Source: JAGTRP01 sp035255045
GTDB lineage: Bacteria > Pseudomonadota > Gammaproteobacteria > Burkholderiales > Rhodocyclaceae
Direction: 5' to 3'
Assembly: GCA_035255045.1 (NCBI GenBank)
Contig: DATFAA010000034.1
Span: forward strand, 1-64,000
Length of the DNA stretch: 64,000 nucleotides
The position numbers and the translations under genes were made by a program. Positions 1 through 7,378 of this stretch are shown here, piece after piece. The notes under the pieces are model-generated. The model was not told the origin of the DNA. It ran no database searches and was given only the letters and a program-made list of their open reading frames with translations. Within the stretch, counting starts at the first letter, position 1. Each line of letters opens with the position of its first letter.

Positions 1-25
1 AAAAGCGGGACCGAAGTCCCGCTTT
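1..25 (-). terminator. Rho-independent terminator of the A/P-rich lipoprotein gene
   Basis: On the minus strand a perfect 10-bp stem (AAAGCGGGAC / GTCCCGCTTT) closes on a TTCG tetraloop and ends in T residues, about 25 bases after the lipoprotein stop codon. UUCG tetraloops are typical of very stable bacterial terminators. Confidence 0.85.
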
Positions 26-49
26 CGTTCGGCATGGGCCGAAACGGAA

Positions 50-271
50 TTACTTCTTCTCTTCCGGAGCAGCGGGAGCAGCGGGAGCAGCTTCGGTCGG
101 GGAAGCGGCAGCCGGAGCAGCCGGAGCGGCTTCGGTCGGGGCGGCGGGAGCCGGAGCAGCCGGAGCGGCAGCGGGAGCGGGGGCCGGAGCGGCTTCCTTC
201 GGCTCTTCCTTCTTGCCACAGGCGGTCAGGGCCAGGGCGATCAAAGCAGCAGCGAGAATAGACTTATTCAT
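50..271 (-). CDS. Small Ala/Pro-rich lipoprotein
   Basis: This 73-residue protein opens with a lipoprotein signal peptide (MNKSILAAALIALALTAC) whose lipobox LTAC predicts lipidation at Cys18, followed by GKKEEPKE. The rest is a low-complexity A/P tail in which the block PTEAAPAAPA recurs, ending EEKK. Such tails act as flexible spacers at the inner or outer membrane, but no specific role can be assigned. The start has an AAGGGA ribosome site and its own promoter and terminator, so it looks monocistronic. The opposite strand is also open because of the repeats, but that frame has no signal peptide or ribosome site. Confidence 0.85.
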   Translation of the reverse strand: MNKSILAAALIALALTACGKKEEPKEAAPAPAPAAAPAAPAPAAPTEAAPAAPAAASPTEAAPAAPAAPEEKK

Positions 272-342
272 TGGTGTAATTCCCTTATCGATAAAGAAAC
301 TAGCAGACTTAAAAACTTATACTTGCCAAAAATTTTTGGAGG

Positions 343-375
343 CCGGCTAGGCAGCCGGATTCCGATTATATCAAG
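343..375 (-). promoter_or_regulatory. Extended -10 promoter and 5' hairpin ahead of the lipoprotein gene
   Basis: The minus strand carries TGATATAAT (TATAAT at 365-370 with an upstream TG, i.e. an extended -10). A hairpin CCGGCT-GCCT-AGCCGG lies at 343-358, close to where transcription would begin. The hairpin could cap the 5' end of the lipoprotein mRNA or be the weak terminator of the gene ending at 431. No good -35 is visible. Confidence 0.45.
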
Positions 376-430
376 ATTCCTGGATTGTGCTAGAACGATG
401 CTGCATTGCGGAAGATCAAAAAAACTTCAA

Positions 431-907
431 TCACAAACCCAATATGGTTCCGGAAAGAGGGGTTCCGCCTTCCAGCCATAGTTGCTCGAAACGCTGCAGA
501 TAGGGCTCCAGCTCCCGGGTTTCGTCGATAAGAAGCTTCGATCTGGGTTGGTTCCGGTCGAAAAGGACGACTCCATGGCGGCCGTCGACCAGCAGCATGC
601 TGTCCCGCAAATGGTTGAGATGTTCCGGGGTTTCGAGCACTGTCATGCTGCCTGAGTAATCCGCCAGGAGCCGCATCAGGCGGGGACTGCTGCGGTGCAG
701 CGTAGATGGCTTCTGCAGGGCGATGCGCAGGCAGTCCTGGCGCCGGGGCTGGAGCAGGCGCTTCAGGCAATCCAGCCGCGGGCCGCCCTCCAGGTTGAAA
801 CGGGCGAGGTCGTCGTCATAGACGAGGATTTCCCGCTCGGCCAGGGCCAGGAGCCGGTCGACGGCCAGTTGGAAGTCGCCCCAGGAGGTCAGTAGTTCGC
901 GTGCCAT
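431..907 (-). CDS. Conserved hypothetical protein, DUF7931-like
   Basis: The protein has 158 residues, no signal peptide and no membrane segment. It reads like the C-terminal half of a phospholipase-D-like fold: EILVYDDDLARF near residues 26-37, a conserved PRL stretch, SMLLVDGRHGVVLFDR near 103-118, and a tryptophan-containing C-terminus (FEQLWLEGG). This resembles proteobacterial proteins I recall as DUF7931, often next to acetyltransferases, but the assignment is from memory. It is divergent from rlmD across a short intergenic gap. No catalytic HKD motif is present, so no enzymatic role is proposed. Confidence 0.7.
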   Translation of the reverse strand: MARELLTSWGDFQLAVDRLLALAEREILVYDDDLARFNLEGGPRLDCLKRLLQPRRQDCLRIALQKPSTLHRSSPRLMRLLADYSGSMTVLETPEHLNHLRDSMLLVDGRHGVVLFDRNQPRSKLLIDETRELEPYLQRFEQLWLEGGTPLSGTILGL

Positions 908-962
908 AGCCTGTAGTTTAGTGCATTGTTAAAATTAAGGTTTTTTCTCGGAGTAGCTGGGT

Positions 963-2258
963 ATGCCAACCGGGCGCATTGAATCAGTGGACCACGAAGG
1001 ACGCGGCATCACCCGTCTGGAAGGCAAGACCATCTTCGTGGATGGCGCCCTGCCGGGCGAAGTGGTCGAGTATGCCAGCTACCGCAAGAAGCCCAATTAC
1101 GAGCTGGCCCAGCTGGTCAGGGTGGTGTCGGCCTCGCCGGCCCGGGTCCAGCCCGAGTGTCCCCATTTCGGCATCTGCGGCGGCTGCGCCATGCAGCACC
1201 TCGATGCGGCGGCCCAAGTGGCGATCAAGCAGCGGGTGCTGGAAGACAGCCTGTGGCATATCGGCCGGGTCCGTCCCGAGCACATGCTGCCGCCCATCCA
1301 GGGCGCTCCCTGGGGCTACCGCCACCGGGCCCGGCTCGGGGTGCGCAAGGTGCCTAAGAAGGGGGGCATGCTGGTCGGCTTCCATGAGAGGAAGAGCAGC
1401 TACATCGCCGACATCCGCACCTGCCCGATCCTGGTGCCCCATGTCTCGGACCTGCTGGTGCCCCTGCGGGAGCTGTTCGGCGCCCTTTCCATCGCCGATC
1501 GCCTGCCCCAGGTGGAAGTGGCGGTGGGGGAGTGGTGCACCGCCCTGGTGCTGCGCATCCTGGAGTCCCTGAACGACAACGATGAACGGCTCCTGCGGGA
1601 ATTCGCCGACCGCCACGGCGTCGTGCTCTATCTGCAGCCGAAGGGGCCGGACAGCGCTTACCGCTTCCATCCCATCCCGGGTCCCAAGCTGTCCTACAGC
1701 CTGCCGGAGTTCGACCTGGAGATGGAGTTCCGCCCCACCGACTTCACCCAGGTCAACCATGCGGTGAATCGCATGCTGGTGCGCCGGGCCATCCGGCTCC
1801 TGGATCCGCGGCCGGGAGAGCGCATTGCCGACCTGTTCTGCGGCCTCGGCAATTTCACACTGCCCATCGCCCGGCGGGGCGCGCAGGTGGTGGGCATCGA
1901 GGGCAGCGCCGCCCTGGTCCAGCGCGGTAAGGAAGGCGCCGTCGCCAACGGCCTGGGTGACCGGGTCGAGTTCGGCGTCGCCAACCTGTTCGACTGCACG
2001 CCGGAGTCCCTGGCGGCCCTGGGGCCCTTCGACAAGATGCTCATCGACCCGCCCCGGGAGGGCGCCATCGAGGTGGTGAAGGCCCTGGGGGAGGATGGGC
2101 CGCGGCGCATCGTGTACGTGTCCTGCAATCCGGCGACCCTGGCCCGGGATGCGGCGGTGCTGACGACGGTCAAGGGCTACCGCTTCGTGGCGGCGGGGGC
2201 GGTCAACATGTTCCCCCAGACGGCCCACGTGGAATCCATCGCCCTCTTCGAGAAGTAG
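963..2258 (+). CDS. rlmD: 23S rRNA (uracil-1939-C5)-methyltransferase RlmD
   Basis: This 431-residue SAM-dependent enzyme makes 5-methyluridine at U1939 of 23S rRNA. An N-terminal TRAM domain (about 1-58) precedes the iron-sulfur ligands Cys66, Cys72, Cys75 (CPHFGICGGC) and Cys154. The C-terminal Rossmann methyltransferase has DLFCGLGNFTLP as the SAM loop, and the nucleophile Cys388 sits in the RumA-family motif SCNPATLARD. Length fits the family (about 430). The ATG directly precedes the TRAM start, and a strong bidirectional hairpin follows the stop. Confidence 0.95.
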   Translation: MPTGRIESVDHEGRGITRLEGKTIFVDGALPGEVVEYASYRKKPNYELAQLVRVVSASPARVQPECPHFGICGGCAMQHLDAAAQVAIKQRVLEDSLWHIGRVRPEHMLPPIQGAPWGYRHRARLGVRKVPKKGGMLVGFHERKSSYIADIRTCPILVPHVSDLLVPLRELFGALSIADRLPQVEVAVGEWCTALVLRILESLNDNDERLLREFADRHGVVLYLQPKGPDSAYRFHPIPGPKLSYSLPEFDLEMEFRPTDFTQVNHAVNRMLVRRAIRLLDPRPGERIADLFCGLGNFTLPIARRGAQVVGIEGSAALVQRGKEGAVANGLGDRVEFGVANLFDCTPESLAALGPFDKMLIDPPREGAIEVVKALGEDGPRRIVYVSCNPATLARDAAVLTTVKGYRFVAAGAVNMFPQTAHVESIALFEK

Positions 2259-2265
2259 AAACGAC

Positions 2266-2288
2266 AAGGGCGGCCGAGGCCGCCCTTT
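2266..2288. terminator. Bidirectional terminator between rlmD and the Bax inhibitor-1 gene
   Basis: A perfect 10-bp inverted repeat (AAGGGCGGCC / GGCCGCCCTT) around a two-base loop lies between two convergent genes. The A/T ends supply a short U-tract in each direction. Confidence 0.8.
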
Positions 2289-2309
2289 GCCGGTCGTTGC
2301 CGTGACTGG

Positions 2310-3002
2310 TCAGTCCCGGTCGCCGCTCAAGGCCATCAGCAGGTTGAGAAGGCCGACGAAGACGTTGTAGAGGTCCAGATACACCGCCAGGGTGGCGACG
2401 ATGTAGTTGGTCTCGCCGCCGTGGACGATGCGGCTGACGTCGTGGAGGATATAGGCGGAGAAGACCATCACCACCGCCGCCGAGACGGCCAGGGCCAGGG
2501 CGGGGATCTGCAGGAAGATATTCGCCACCGCCGCCAGCAGGACCACGACCATGCCGACGAACAGGAACTTGCCCAGGCCGCTGAAATCCCGCTTGCTGAC
2601 CGTGGCGACGGCGGATAGGGTGAAGAAGATGGCGCCCGTGCCACCCGCCGCCATGGCGATGAGGGAACCGCCGTTGCTAAAGCCCAGGGCCACCTGCAGG
2701 GTGCGGGAGAGCATCAGCCCCATGAAGAAGGTGAAGCCCAGCAGCAGCGCGACGCCCCAGCCGTTGTCCTTGGTCCGCTCGATGCCGTACATGAAGCCCC
2801 AGGCGATGCCCAGGAAGAGCATGAAGCCCATGAACGGGCTGCCGGCGAGGAAGGTGAAGCCCATCTGGATGCCCGCCAGCGCGCCGAACAGGGTCGGCAC
2901 CATGGACAGGGCCAGCAGCAGGTAGGTGTTACGCAGAACGCGATTCTGTCGAAGAGCGAGCTCGCGGGTGCCTTGCCCGGTCATCTGGAAGTCGGTTTGC
3001 AT
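2310..3002 (-). CDS. Bax inhibitor-1/YccA family membrane protein
   Basis: The protein has 230 residues and about seven hydrophobic helices, with the BI-1 arrangement of a polar N-terminus, closely packed TM segments and a charged C-terminus (LLNLLMALSGDRD). Family members such as YccA and YbhL are inner-membrane proteins; YccA modulates FtsH proteolysis and some BI-1 homologues leak calcium or protons. The start at 3002 (MQTDFQMTGQG) has an AAGGAG site nine bases upstream; the longer frame to 3038 has none. It is convergent with rlmD. Confidence 0.9.
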   Translation of the reverse strand: MQTDFQMTGQGTRELALRQNRVLRNTYLLLALSMVPTLFGALAGIQMGFTFLAGSPFMGFMLFLGIAWGFMYGIERTKDNGWGVALLLGFTFFMGLMLSRTLQVALGFSNGGSLIAMAAGGTGAIFFTLSAVATVSKRDFSGLGKFLFVGMVVVLLAAVANIFLQIPALALAVSAAVVMVFSAYILHDVSRIVHGGETNYIVATLAVYLDLYNVFVGLLNLLMALSGDRD

Positions 3003-3110
3003 GAATCTGTGCTCCTTGGATTGGAAATTTTGCAGCACATAAGACTAATGGACGGGTTTTGAAGTTGCAACCGCAGCCCAACGGGCCGGCCGGACGGCCG
3101 CCGGGCCGCC

Positions 3111-3125
3111 TGTGCTATCATGCCG
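3111..3125 (+). promoter_or_regulatory. Possible extended -10 promoter for tRNA-Ser
   Basis: TGCTATCAT at 3113-3121 fits an extended -10 (TGn plus TATCAT) about 65 bases before the tRNA. The upstream region is very GC-rich and no clear -35 is seen. Confidence 0.35.
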
Positions 3126-3187
3126 CCTTCCCGGGAGGCGCGGCAGGGCCGTAGACCGTGGTTGCTTCTGCAGCCTGAGGGTAAATA

Positions 3188-3277
3188 GGGGGTTTGGGTG
3201 AGCGGTTTAAACCAGCAGTCTTGAAAACTGCCGACGTCTTACGGCGTCCGTGAGTTCGAATCTCACAGCCCCCGCCA
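3188..3277 (+). tRNA. tRNA-Ser (anticodon TGA)
   Basis: The 90-nt sequence folds as a class II tRNA. The acceptor stem GGGGGTT pairs with AGCCCCC; the D arm is GGT/ACC around GAGCGGTTTAA; the anticodon stem GCAGT/ACTGC presents CTTGAAA (anticodon TGA); there is a long variable arm and a T arm GTGAG-TTCGAAT-CTCAC. Discriminator G and CCA are encoded. It reads UCA and, by wobble, other UCN serine codons. Confidence 0.97.
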
Positions 3278-3283
3278 GGATTT

Positions 3284-3307
3284 GAACGGCCCCGCCAGGG
3301 GCCGTTC
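3284..3307 (+). terminator. Terminator after tRNA-Ser
   Basis: A perfect inverted repeat GAACGGCCCC-GCCA-GGGGCCGTTC starts seven bases after the encoded CCA end. It is followed by only a short T-rich stretch (TTC), so it may act as a processing or termination hairpin. Confidence 0.7.
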
Positions 3308-3352
3308 TTCATGGGGCCGCAGTTTTACCCAGGGTGGAAGACGGGGTCGGAT

Positions 3353-4045
3353 TCAGTCCCCCGTCGGCGACACCCGGAAAGCGCGCAGCCGCTTCATGTC
3401 CCTCAGCGCCTCCACCAGCCTGACCGTATTGTTGGCATTGGTGGTCCGGATGACCATCTTGTATTCGAAGGACGAGCCGTCCTCGGTGATCCGGTAGCTC
3501 ATGTTCGCGACGCTGAAGCCGTGTCGGCCCAGGAAGTCGCGGACCTCCTTTTCGGGCATGACATCGTCCCGGTTGAAGCGGACGTAGTGGTGGGCATAGG
3601 CATGGGAGGGCAGCCTGGCCTCGATCCAGCGGAACGCCGACAGCACCCCCAGGGTCAGCACCGTGGCCAGCACGGCCGGTTCATAGAAGCCGATCCCGAA
3701 CAGTATGCCGATGGCGGCGGTAATCCAGATCGACGCAGCCGTGGTGAGGCCGCGCACGCTGAGGCCTTCCTTGAAGATCACGCCTGCGCCGAGAAAGCCG
3801 ATGCCCGTCATGATGCCCTGGGCCATGCGGGTCGGGTCCGTCCTGATGGTATCCATGGGAACGCCGGGAAGCCATTTCCACTGGTAGAGGGTGACCAGCA
3901 TCAGCAGGCTGGACGCCAGGCACACCAGGGTATGGGTCCGGAAGCCCGCCGGCCGCGCATGGAAGCTCCGCTCCAGGCCGATGACGCCGCCGGCGAGCAC
4001 GGCGCTGGTCAGATGGATGATGATGGTCGTCAGTTCCCCTGTCAT
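3353..4045 (-). CDS. MgtC/SapB family membrane protein
   Basis: The 230-residue protein has an N-terminal MgtC domain of about five TM helices. It carries the family features GGVIGLERSFHARPAGFRTHTL (residues about 19-40), GIGFLGAGVIFKEG and VRGLTTAASIWITAAIG, followed by a soluble ACT-like C-terminal domain of about 80 residues. MgtC proteins support growth in low magnesium or inside host cells and inhibit the F1Fo ATP synthase in Salmonella; in free-living bacteria the role is less clear. The start has a strong AGGGAGGGG site. Confidence 0.92.
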   Translation of the reverse strand: MTGELTTIIIHLTSAVLAGGVIGLERSFHARPAGFRTHTLVCLASSLLMLVTLYQWKWLPGVPMDTIRTDPTRMAQGIMTGIGFLGAGVIFKEGLSVRGLTTAASIWITAAIGILFGIGFYEPAVLATVLTLGVLSAFRWIEARLPSHAYAHHYVRFNRDDVMPEKEVRDFLGRHGFSVANMSYRITEDGSSFEYKMVIRTTNANNTVRLVEALRDMKRLRAFRVSPTGD

Positions 4046-4146
4046 CGCGTCCCCTCCCTTCTGGTGAAGTCCCCTTGGAGTGAAGCCGGCCAGCGCTCGG
4101 GTGAATGCCTCCTATGGTCGAATCAGTCCGCCCCTGTCCGGGGATC

Positions 4147-4443
4147 CTAATGCCGGCTGCGCAGCAGGGCGCAGATTTCCGAGCGAGGCCCGGGCTTCTT
4201 CCGCCGATCTTCGGTGCCGCGGCGATTCACCAGGATCAGCCCTTCCCCGTTGATGAACGGCGGGCCGTTCAGGTAGGTGGCCTTCCTGCGGTCGGCAATA
4301 CGCTGGATGATGAGCCGGGGACTAATCGAAGAATTGCTTTCCATCGTCGTCGATGCCATGGGGTTCGTTGATCGGGGGCTCAAACGGCCGGCGGCGTCGC
4401 GAAAAGCCCGCAAAGTACAGGGCCGGCCGATATGATTTGACAT
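4147..4443 (-). CDS. Hypothetical small basic protein
   Basis: An open frame of up to 98 codons lies between the MgtC and YceI genes. The plausible core begins at an internal Met (MASTTMESN, start 4359) and contains INGEGLILVNRRGTEDRRK, an Arg-rich pattern of the NRR...DRR kind seen in small proteobacterial hypotheticals. Neither start has a convincing ribosome site. It has no signal peptide or membrane segment and may be spurious. Confidence 0.35.
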   Translation of the reverse strand: MSNHIGRPCTLRAFRDAAGRLSPRSTNPMASTTMESNSSISPRLIIQRIADRRKATYLNGPPFINGEGLILVNRRGTEDRRKKPGPRSEICALLRSRH

Positions 4444-4525
4444 CCCCGGTGTACCGGCCGCGATAGGGCGAATGCCGCATTTTTCGGCGGGCGGCTATGA
4501 AGTTTCGGCGGCCTCGGCCGGGCGC

Positions 4526-5089
4526 CTATTCCTTGATGGCCTCGACGGCGATGCTGAGGGTCACCTCGTCGCTGACCGCCGGGGCGTACTTGCCCAGATT
4601 GAAGTCGGTGCGGTTCACCTTGGTTACGGCATTGGCGCCGCAGGCGTCCTTCTTGACCAGGGGATGGGGCATGCACTTGAAGGAGGTGACGGTGAGGGTG
4701 ACGGGCTTGGTGATGCCCTTGATGGTCAGGTTGCCATCCACCTCGGCCACCCGGTCGCCCTCGAATTTCATGGTCCTGGACTTGAAGGTGATATTGGGGA
4801 ATTTCTTGGCGTCGAAGAAATCCTCCCCCTGGAGATGCTCGTTCAGAAGGGAATTGCCGGTATCCACCGAGGTCACGTCGATGGTCACGTCCATGGTGCC
4901 GGTGCGGGCGGCGCGGTCGATGACGATCTTGCCCGAGGTCCGGTCGAAGCGGTGGATCTGGTTGGTGAAGCCGAAGTGGCTGTACTCGAAGCGCGGGAAG
5001 GTGTGCTTGCCGTCGATGACGTAGGTTTCCGGCTCGGCCAGGGCCGGGGCGGAGAGGGCGGCGAGGGCGAGACAGACGGCTACCTTCAT
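4526..5089 (-). CDS. YceI family periplasmic protein
   Basis: The protein has 187 residues with a Sec signal peptide (MKVAVCLALAALSAPALA, cleavage after ALA). The mature part is a lipocalin-like YceI domain starting YVIDGKHTFPRFEYSHFGF, with TGTMDVTIDVTSVDTGN and the closing KVNRTDFNLGKYAP. YceI-fold proteins bind polyisoprenoid or similar amphiphilic lipids in the periplasm and are often linked to acid or base stress. The start at 5089 is set by the signal peptide and a GGAGA site; a longer frame to 5113 adds eight residues without support. Confidence 0.92.
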   Translation of the reverse strand: MKVAVCLALAALSAPALAEPETYVIDGKHTFPRFEYSHFGFTNQIHRFDRTSGKIVIDRAARTGTMDVTIDVTSVDTGNSLLNEHLQGEDFFDAKKFPNITFKSRTMKFEGDRVAEVDGNLTIKGITKPVTLTVTSFKCMPHPLVKKDACGANAVTKVNRTDFNLGKYAPAVSDEVTLSIAVEAIKE

Positions 5090-5182
5090 GGCGTTCTCCT
5101 GGGCTCGGGGCACGGCCGGCCCCGGTTATCGACTTTCCATAGACATTCCCGCCGCCCCAATGTTCTCCGCCCGGCCGGAACC

Positions 5183-5623
5183 CTACTTGCCGCTCTTCAC
5201 CTGCAGCGTGTCGACTCCCTTCAGCTTGTCGAAGCTGCGCAGGCCGGCGATGCCCAGCATGCCGGTCAGGATCACCCACAGCTCGTCGGCCGCCAGCACC
5301 GGCGGCGGCTTGACGCCGTCGGGGACCCAGCCCTTGGCCTGGAAGAGGGCCCACAGCCAGGTCAGCAGGGGGTAGAGCAGGAACTGGTAGGCCAGGGCGG
5401 CGCCCCCGACCCAGCCGATGAAGGGCCGCCAGCCGGCCACGAAGACGCTGGCATGCTGGGCCTCGGCCTTGTCGATGTCGAGCTGGCCGGTCACCAACTG
5501 GGCCTCCAGGGCCTTCTCCTGGAGGGCGATCCTGAGGCGCTCCTCGTCGGAGGTGAACAGGTCGTCGGCGATCTTGCCCACGCCCTCGACGATGCTGCCC
5601 ACACCAAGCAGGTTCCAGGTCAT
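5183..5623 (-). CDS. Phage/GTA-type three-TM holin
   Basis: The 146-residue protein resembles the GTA_holin_3TM family: an amphipathic N-terminus with many charged residues (DEERLRIALQEKALEAQL), the family motif FVAGWRPFIGWVGG followed by hydrophobic helices, and a C-terminal GMLGIAGLRSFDKLKG. Holins make lesions in the inner membrane that let an endolysin reach the wall. It starts inside the end of the endolysin gene (ATGA overlap, AAGGAG site), so the two are translationally coupled. No other phage gene is adjacent. Confidence 0.85.
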   Translation of the reverse strand: MTWNLLGVGSIVEGVGKIADDLFTSDEERLRIALQEKALEAQLVTGQLDIDKAEAQHASVFVAGWRPFIGWVGGAALAYQFLLYPLLTWLWALFQAKGWVPDGVKPPPVLAADELWVILTGMLGIAGLRSFDKLKGVDTLQVKSGK

Positions 5624-6135
5624 GCCAGCTCCTTCATGGTGCGGTTGATCCAGCCCAGGAGGAACCTGGACTGGTTGCGGTCCTTATTGCATATCTCGGC
5701 GTAGCGGGCGATCTTGGCCAGGGCGTACTTGAGGGCGAACTGGGCCCCGTCCATGGCGTTGAGCTTTTCCAGGGTCACCGGGCCGATGCTGCCGTCGGGC
5801 AGGGCGCCGACCACGATCTGGGCCAGCTTGGCCGCCGTGGCGACGCCTGCGTTCACCCCGAAATCGAAGATGGATTCGGCCACCATCTGGCTCTCGATCC
5901 GGTCGCCGGCCAGTCGGTCCCAGAAACGGGTGCGGTAGAAGTTCGCCACCAGGGAGGACAGGGACGGGTTCTGCAGGTCACCGCCATCGATCAGGCGCCA
6001 TCCCGGCCAGCCGGGATGATAGTTGCGGGCGATTCCGGCATAGGTCTGGCCGCCCCGGTCCGCCGGGACGGCAACCAGCTTGAATCCCCCCTCGTTTTGA
6101 ATCATGCGTTCGAACGCCGGCATGAAATCGGCCAT
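5620..6135 (-). CDS. GH108-type endolysin (N-acetylmuramidase)
   Basis: The 171-residue protein begins MADFMPAFERMIQNEGGF. Glu15 in the NEGG motif is the expected catalytic acid of glycoside hydrolase family 108, followed by DRGGQTYAGI. The C-terminal part (GSIGPVTLEKLNAMDG onward) fits the predicted peptidoglycan-binding domain PG_binding_3. No signal peptide is present, so release would depend on the coupled holin downstream. The start at 6135 matches the family start; six extra codons upstream are unlikely. With the holin it forms an isolated lysis cassette. Confidence 0.87.
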   Translation of the reverse strand: MADFMPAFERMIQNEGGFKLVAVPADRGGQTYAGIARNYHPGWPGWRLIDGGDLQNPSLSSLVANFYRTRFWDRLAGDRIESQMVAESIFDFGVNAGVATAAKLAQIVVGALPDGSIGPVTLEKLNAMDGAQFALKYALAKIARYAEICNKDRNQSRFLLGWINRTMKELA

Positions 6136-6242
6136 GGCAGGTCTCCTCCCCACGGGTTGTTGTAGTTAAGCGCTACAGCATACACCGCAGTCATGGACGG
6201 GGGAGCAGGGCGTGCCGGACCCCTTCCGGCGGCCGATGGCGC

Positions 6243-7061
6243 CTAGAAAGTGACGGCTTCACCCGGTTGCAGGGCGTGCACCTTGACCGGGGCCTTGCCC
6301 AGGGCACCGATGTACTCCTGGGGGGTTCCCTTGAGGAGGGGCGTGGTGCCGTAGTGCATGGGGATGGCGTGCCTGGGCTTCAGCCAGGTGGCGGTGGCGT
6401 AGGCGGCGTCCCGGGGGTCCATGACGAAATGGCCGCCGATGGGGATCATCACCAGGTCGGGGCGGTACATCTCGCCGATCAGCTTCATGTCGCCGAACAG
6501 GCCAGTGTCGCCCATGTGGTAGATGCGGAAGCCGTTTTCCAGCTCGATGACGTAGCCCACCGGCTCGCCGCCCACGTGGACCTCCTCCTTGCCGGAGGCG
6601 GCATTCTTCCACACCAGTTCCGAGCTGTGCTCGGCCCGGACCATGGTGATCCTGATCTTGTCCCCCAGGGGCATCACCGTGCCGCCCTTGTTCATGCGCG
6701 GCGCCAGGTCGGCGGGCAGCACCCCGAGGGCGGTCAGGGATTGGTTGAGGCCGGCGGGGGCCAGCAGGGGGACCTTGAGCTTCTTCGCCAGCTCGGGGCC
6801 GTCGCCCAGGTGGTCGACGTGGCCGTGGGTGACGAGGATGAGGTCGATTCGTCCCAGCTCGTCCAGGTTCTTCCACTTGGCCGGGGTCTTGGGATTCTGG
6901 GTGATGAAGGGATCGATCAGGATCACCTTGCCCTCCGGCGAGGTGATGCGGGTGGCGGACTGCCCCAGCCACAGGACCTCCACCTTGCCGTCGGCGAGGG
7001 CGGCCTGGCCGAGCAGGGCCAGACCGGCGGCAAGCAGGAAACGCAGGATGCGGCGGGCCAT
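6243..7061 (-). CDS. Periplasmic metallo-beta-lactamase-fold hydrolase (UlaG/UPF0173-like)
   Basis: The 272-residue protein has a Sec signal peptide (LRFLLAAGLALLGQAALA). The mature domain shows the MBL metal motif THGHVDHLGD, a further His in VRAEHSSE, HMGDTGLFGD, and the late His in PMHYGTTPLL. The layout matches the UlaG/UPF0173 branch of metal-dependent hydrolases, normally cytoplasmic; the signal peptide makes this one exported. The substrate is unknown. It has an AAGGAG site and probably its own transcript. Confidence 0.88.
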   Translation of the reverse strand: MARRILRFLLAAGLALLGQAALADGKVEVLWLGQSATRITSPEGKVILIDPFITQNPKTPAKWKNLDELGRIDLILVTHGHVDHLGDGPELAKKLKVPLLAPAGLNQSLTALGVLPADLAPRMNKGGTVMPLGDKIRITMVRAEHSSELVWKNAASGKEEVHVGGEPVGYVIELENGFRIYHMGDTGLFGDMKLIGEMYRPDLVMIPIGGHFVMDPRDAAYATATWLKPRHAIPMHYGTTPLLKGTPQEYIGALGKAPVKVHALQPGEAVTF

Positions 7062-7121
7062 GTTCTTCTCCTTGTTTGGTCGGGGGGCCGTCCATGATAG
7101 ATGACAGGGACGGACGGCTTC

Positions 7122-7367
7122 TCAGTCCACCACGTCCGGGGGCGTGTCCGGAGTGTCCGGCGGCGGCAGGTCGGGCTCGGGAATCTCGGGGCCGGGCACG
7201 TCGGGACCGGGAATCTCGTCCGGCCCGGGCAGATCCGGGTTGGGGATCTCGGGTTCGGGCAGGTCCGGCTTCGGCACTTCCGGCCCAGGGCGGTCGGGAA
7301 CGGGGATCTCCGGTTCGGGCAGGTCGGGTTTGGGCACTTCGGGCCCGGGCATTTCTGGCTTGGCCAT
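7122..7367 (-). CDS. Proline-rich acidic repeat small protein
   Basis: The 81-residue product is made almost entirely of PxP units. The block PGPEVPKPDLPEPEIP occurs twice at 20-residue (60-bp) spacing, with further variants after it, and the protein ends PDTPPDVVD. There is no signal peptide or hydrophobic segment. A GAGG ribosome site precedes the ATG and the gene lies 11 bases after the RND permease stop, so it is probably the last gene of that operon. A polyproline, acidic rod would serve as a spacer or binding element. Function is unknown and I rely on the ribosome site and operon position to call it real. Confidence 0.55.
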   Translation of the reverse strand: MAKPEMPGPEVPKPDLPEPEIPVPDRPGPEVPKPDLPEPEIPNPDLPGPDEIPGPDVPGPEIPEPDLPPPDTPDTPPDVVD

Positions 7368-7378
7368 GGTCAATGTCC

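Noticed and set aside
34..261. Plus-strand open frame over the A/P-rich lipoprotein
   Set aside because: It arises from the GC-rich repeat read on the other strand. It has no signal peptide, and the minus frame has a lipobox, ribosome site and terminator.
3118..3312. Minus-strand 64-codon frame across the tRNA
   Set aside because: It is antisense to tRNA-Ser, and frames of this kind are a well-known false call.
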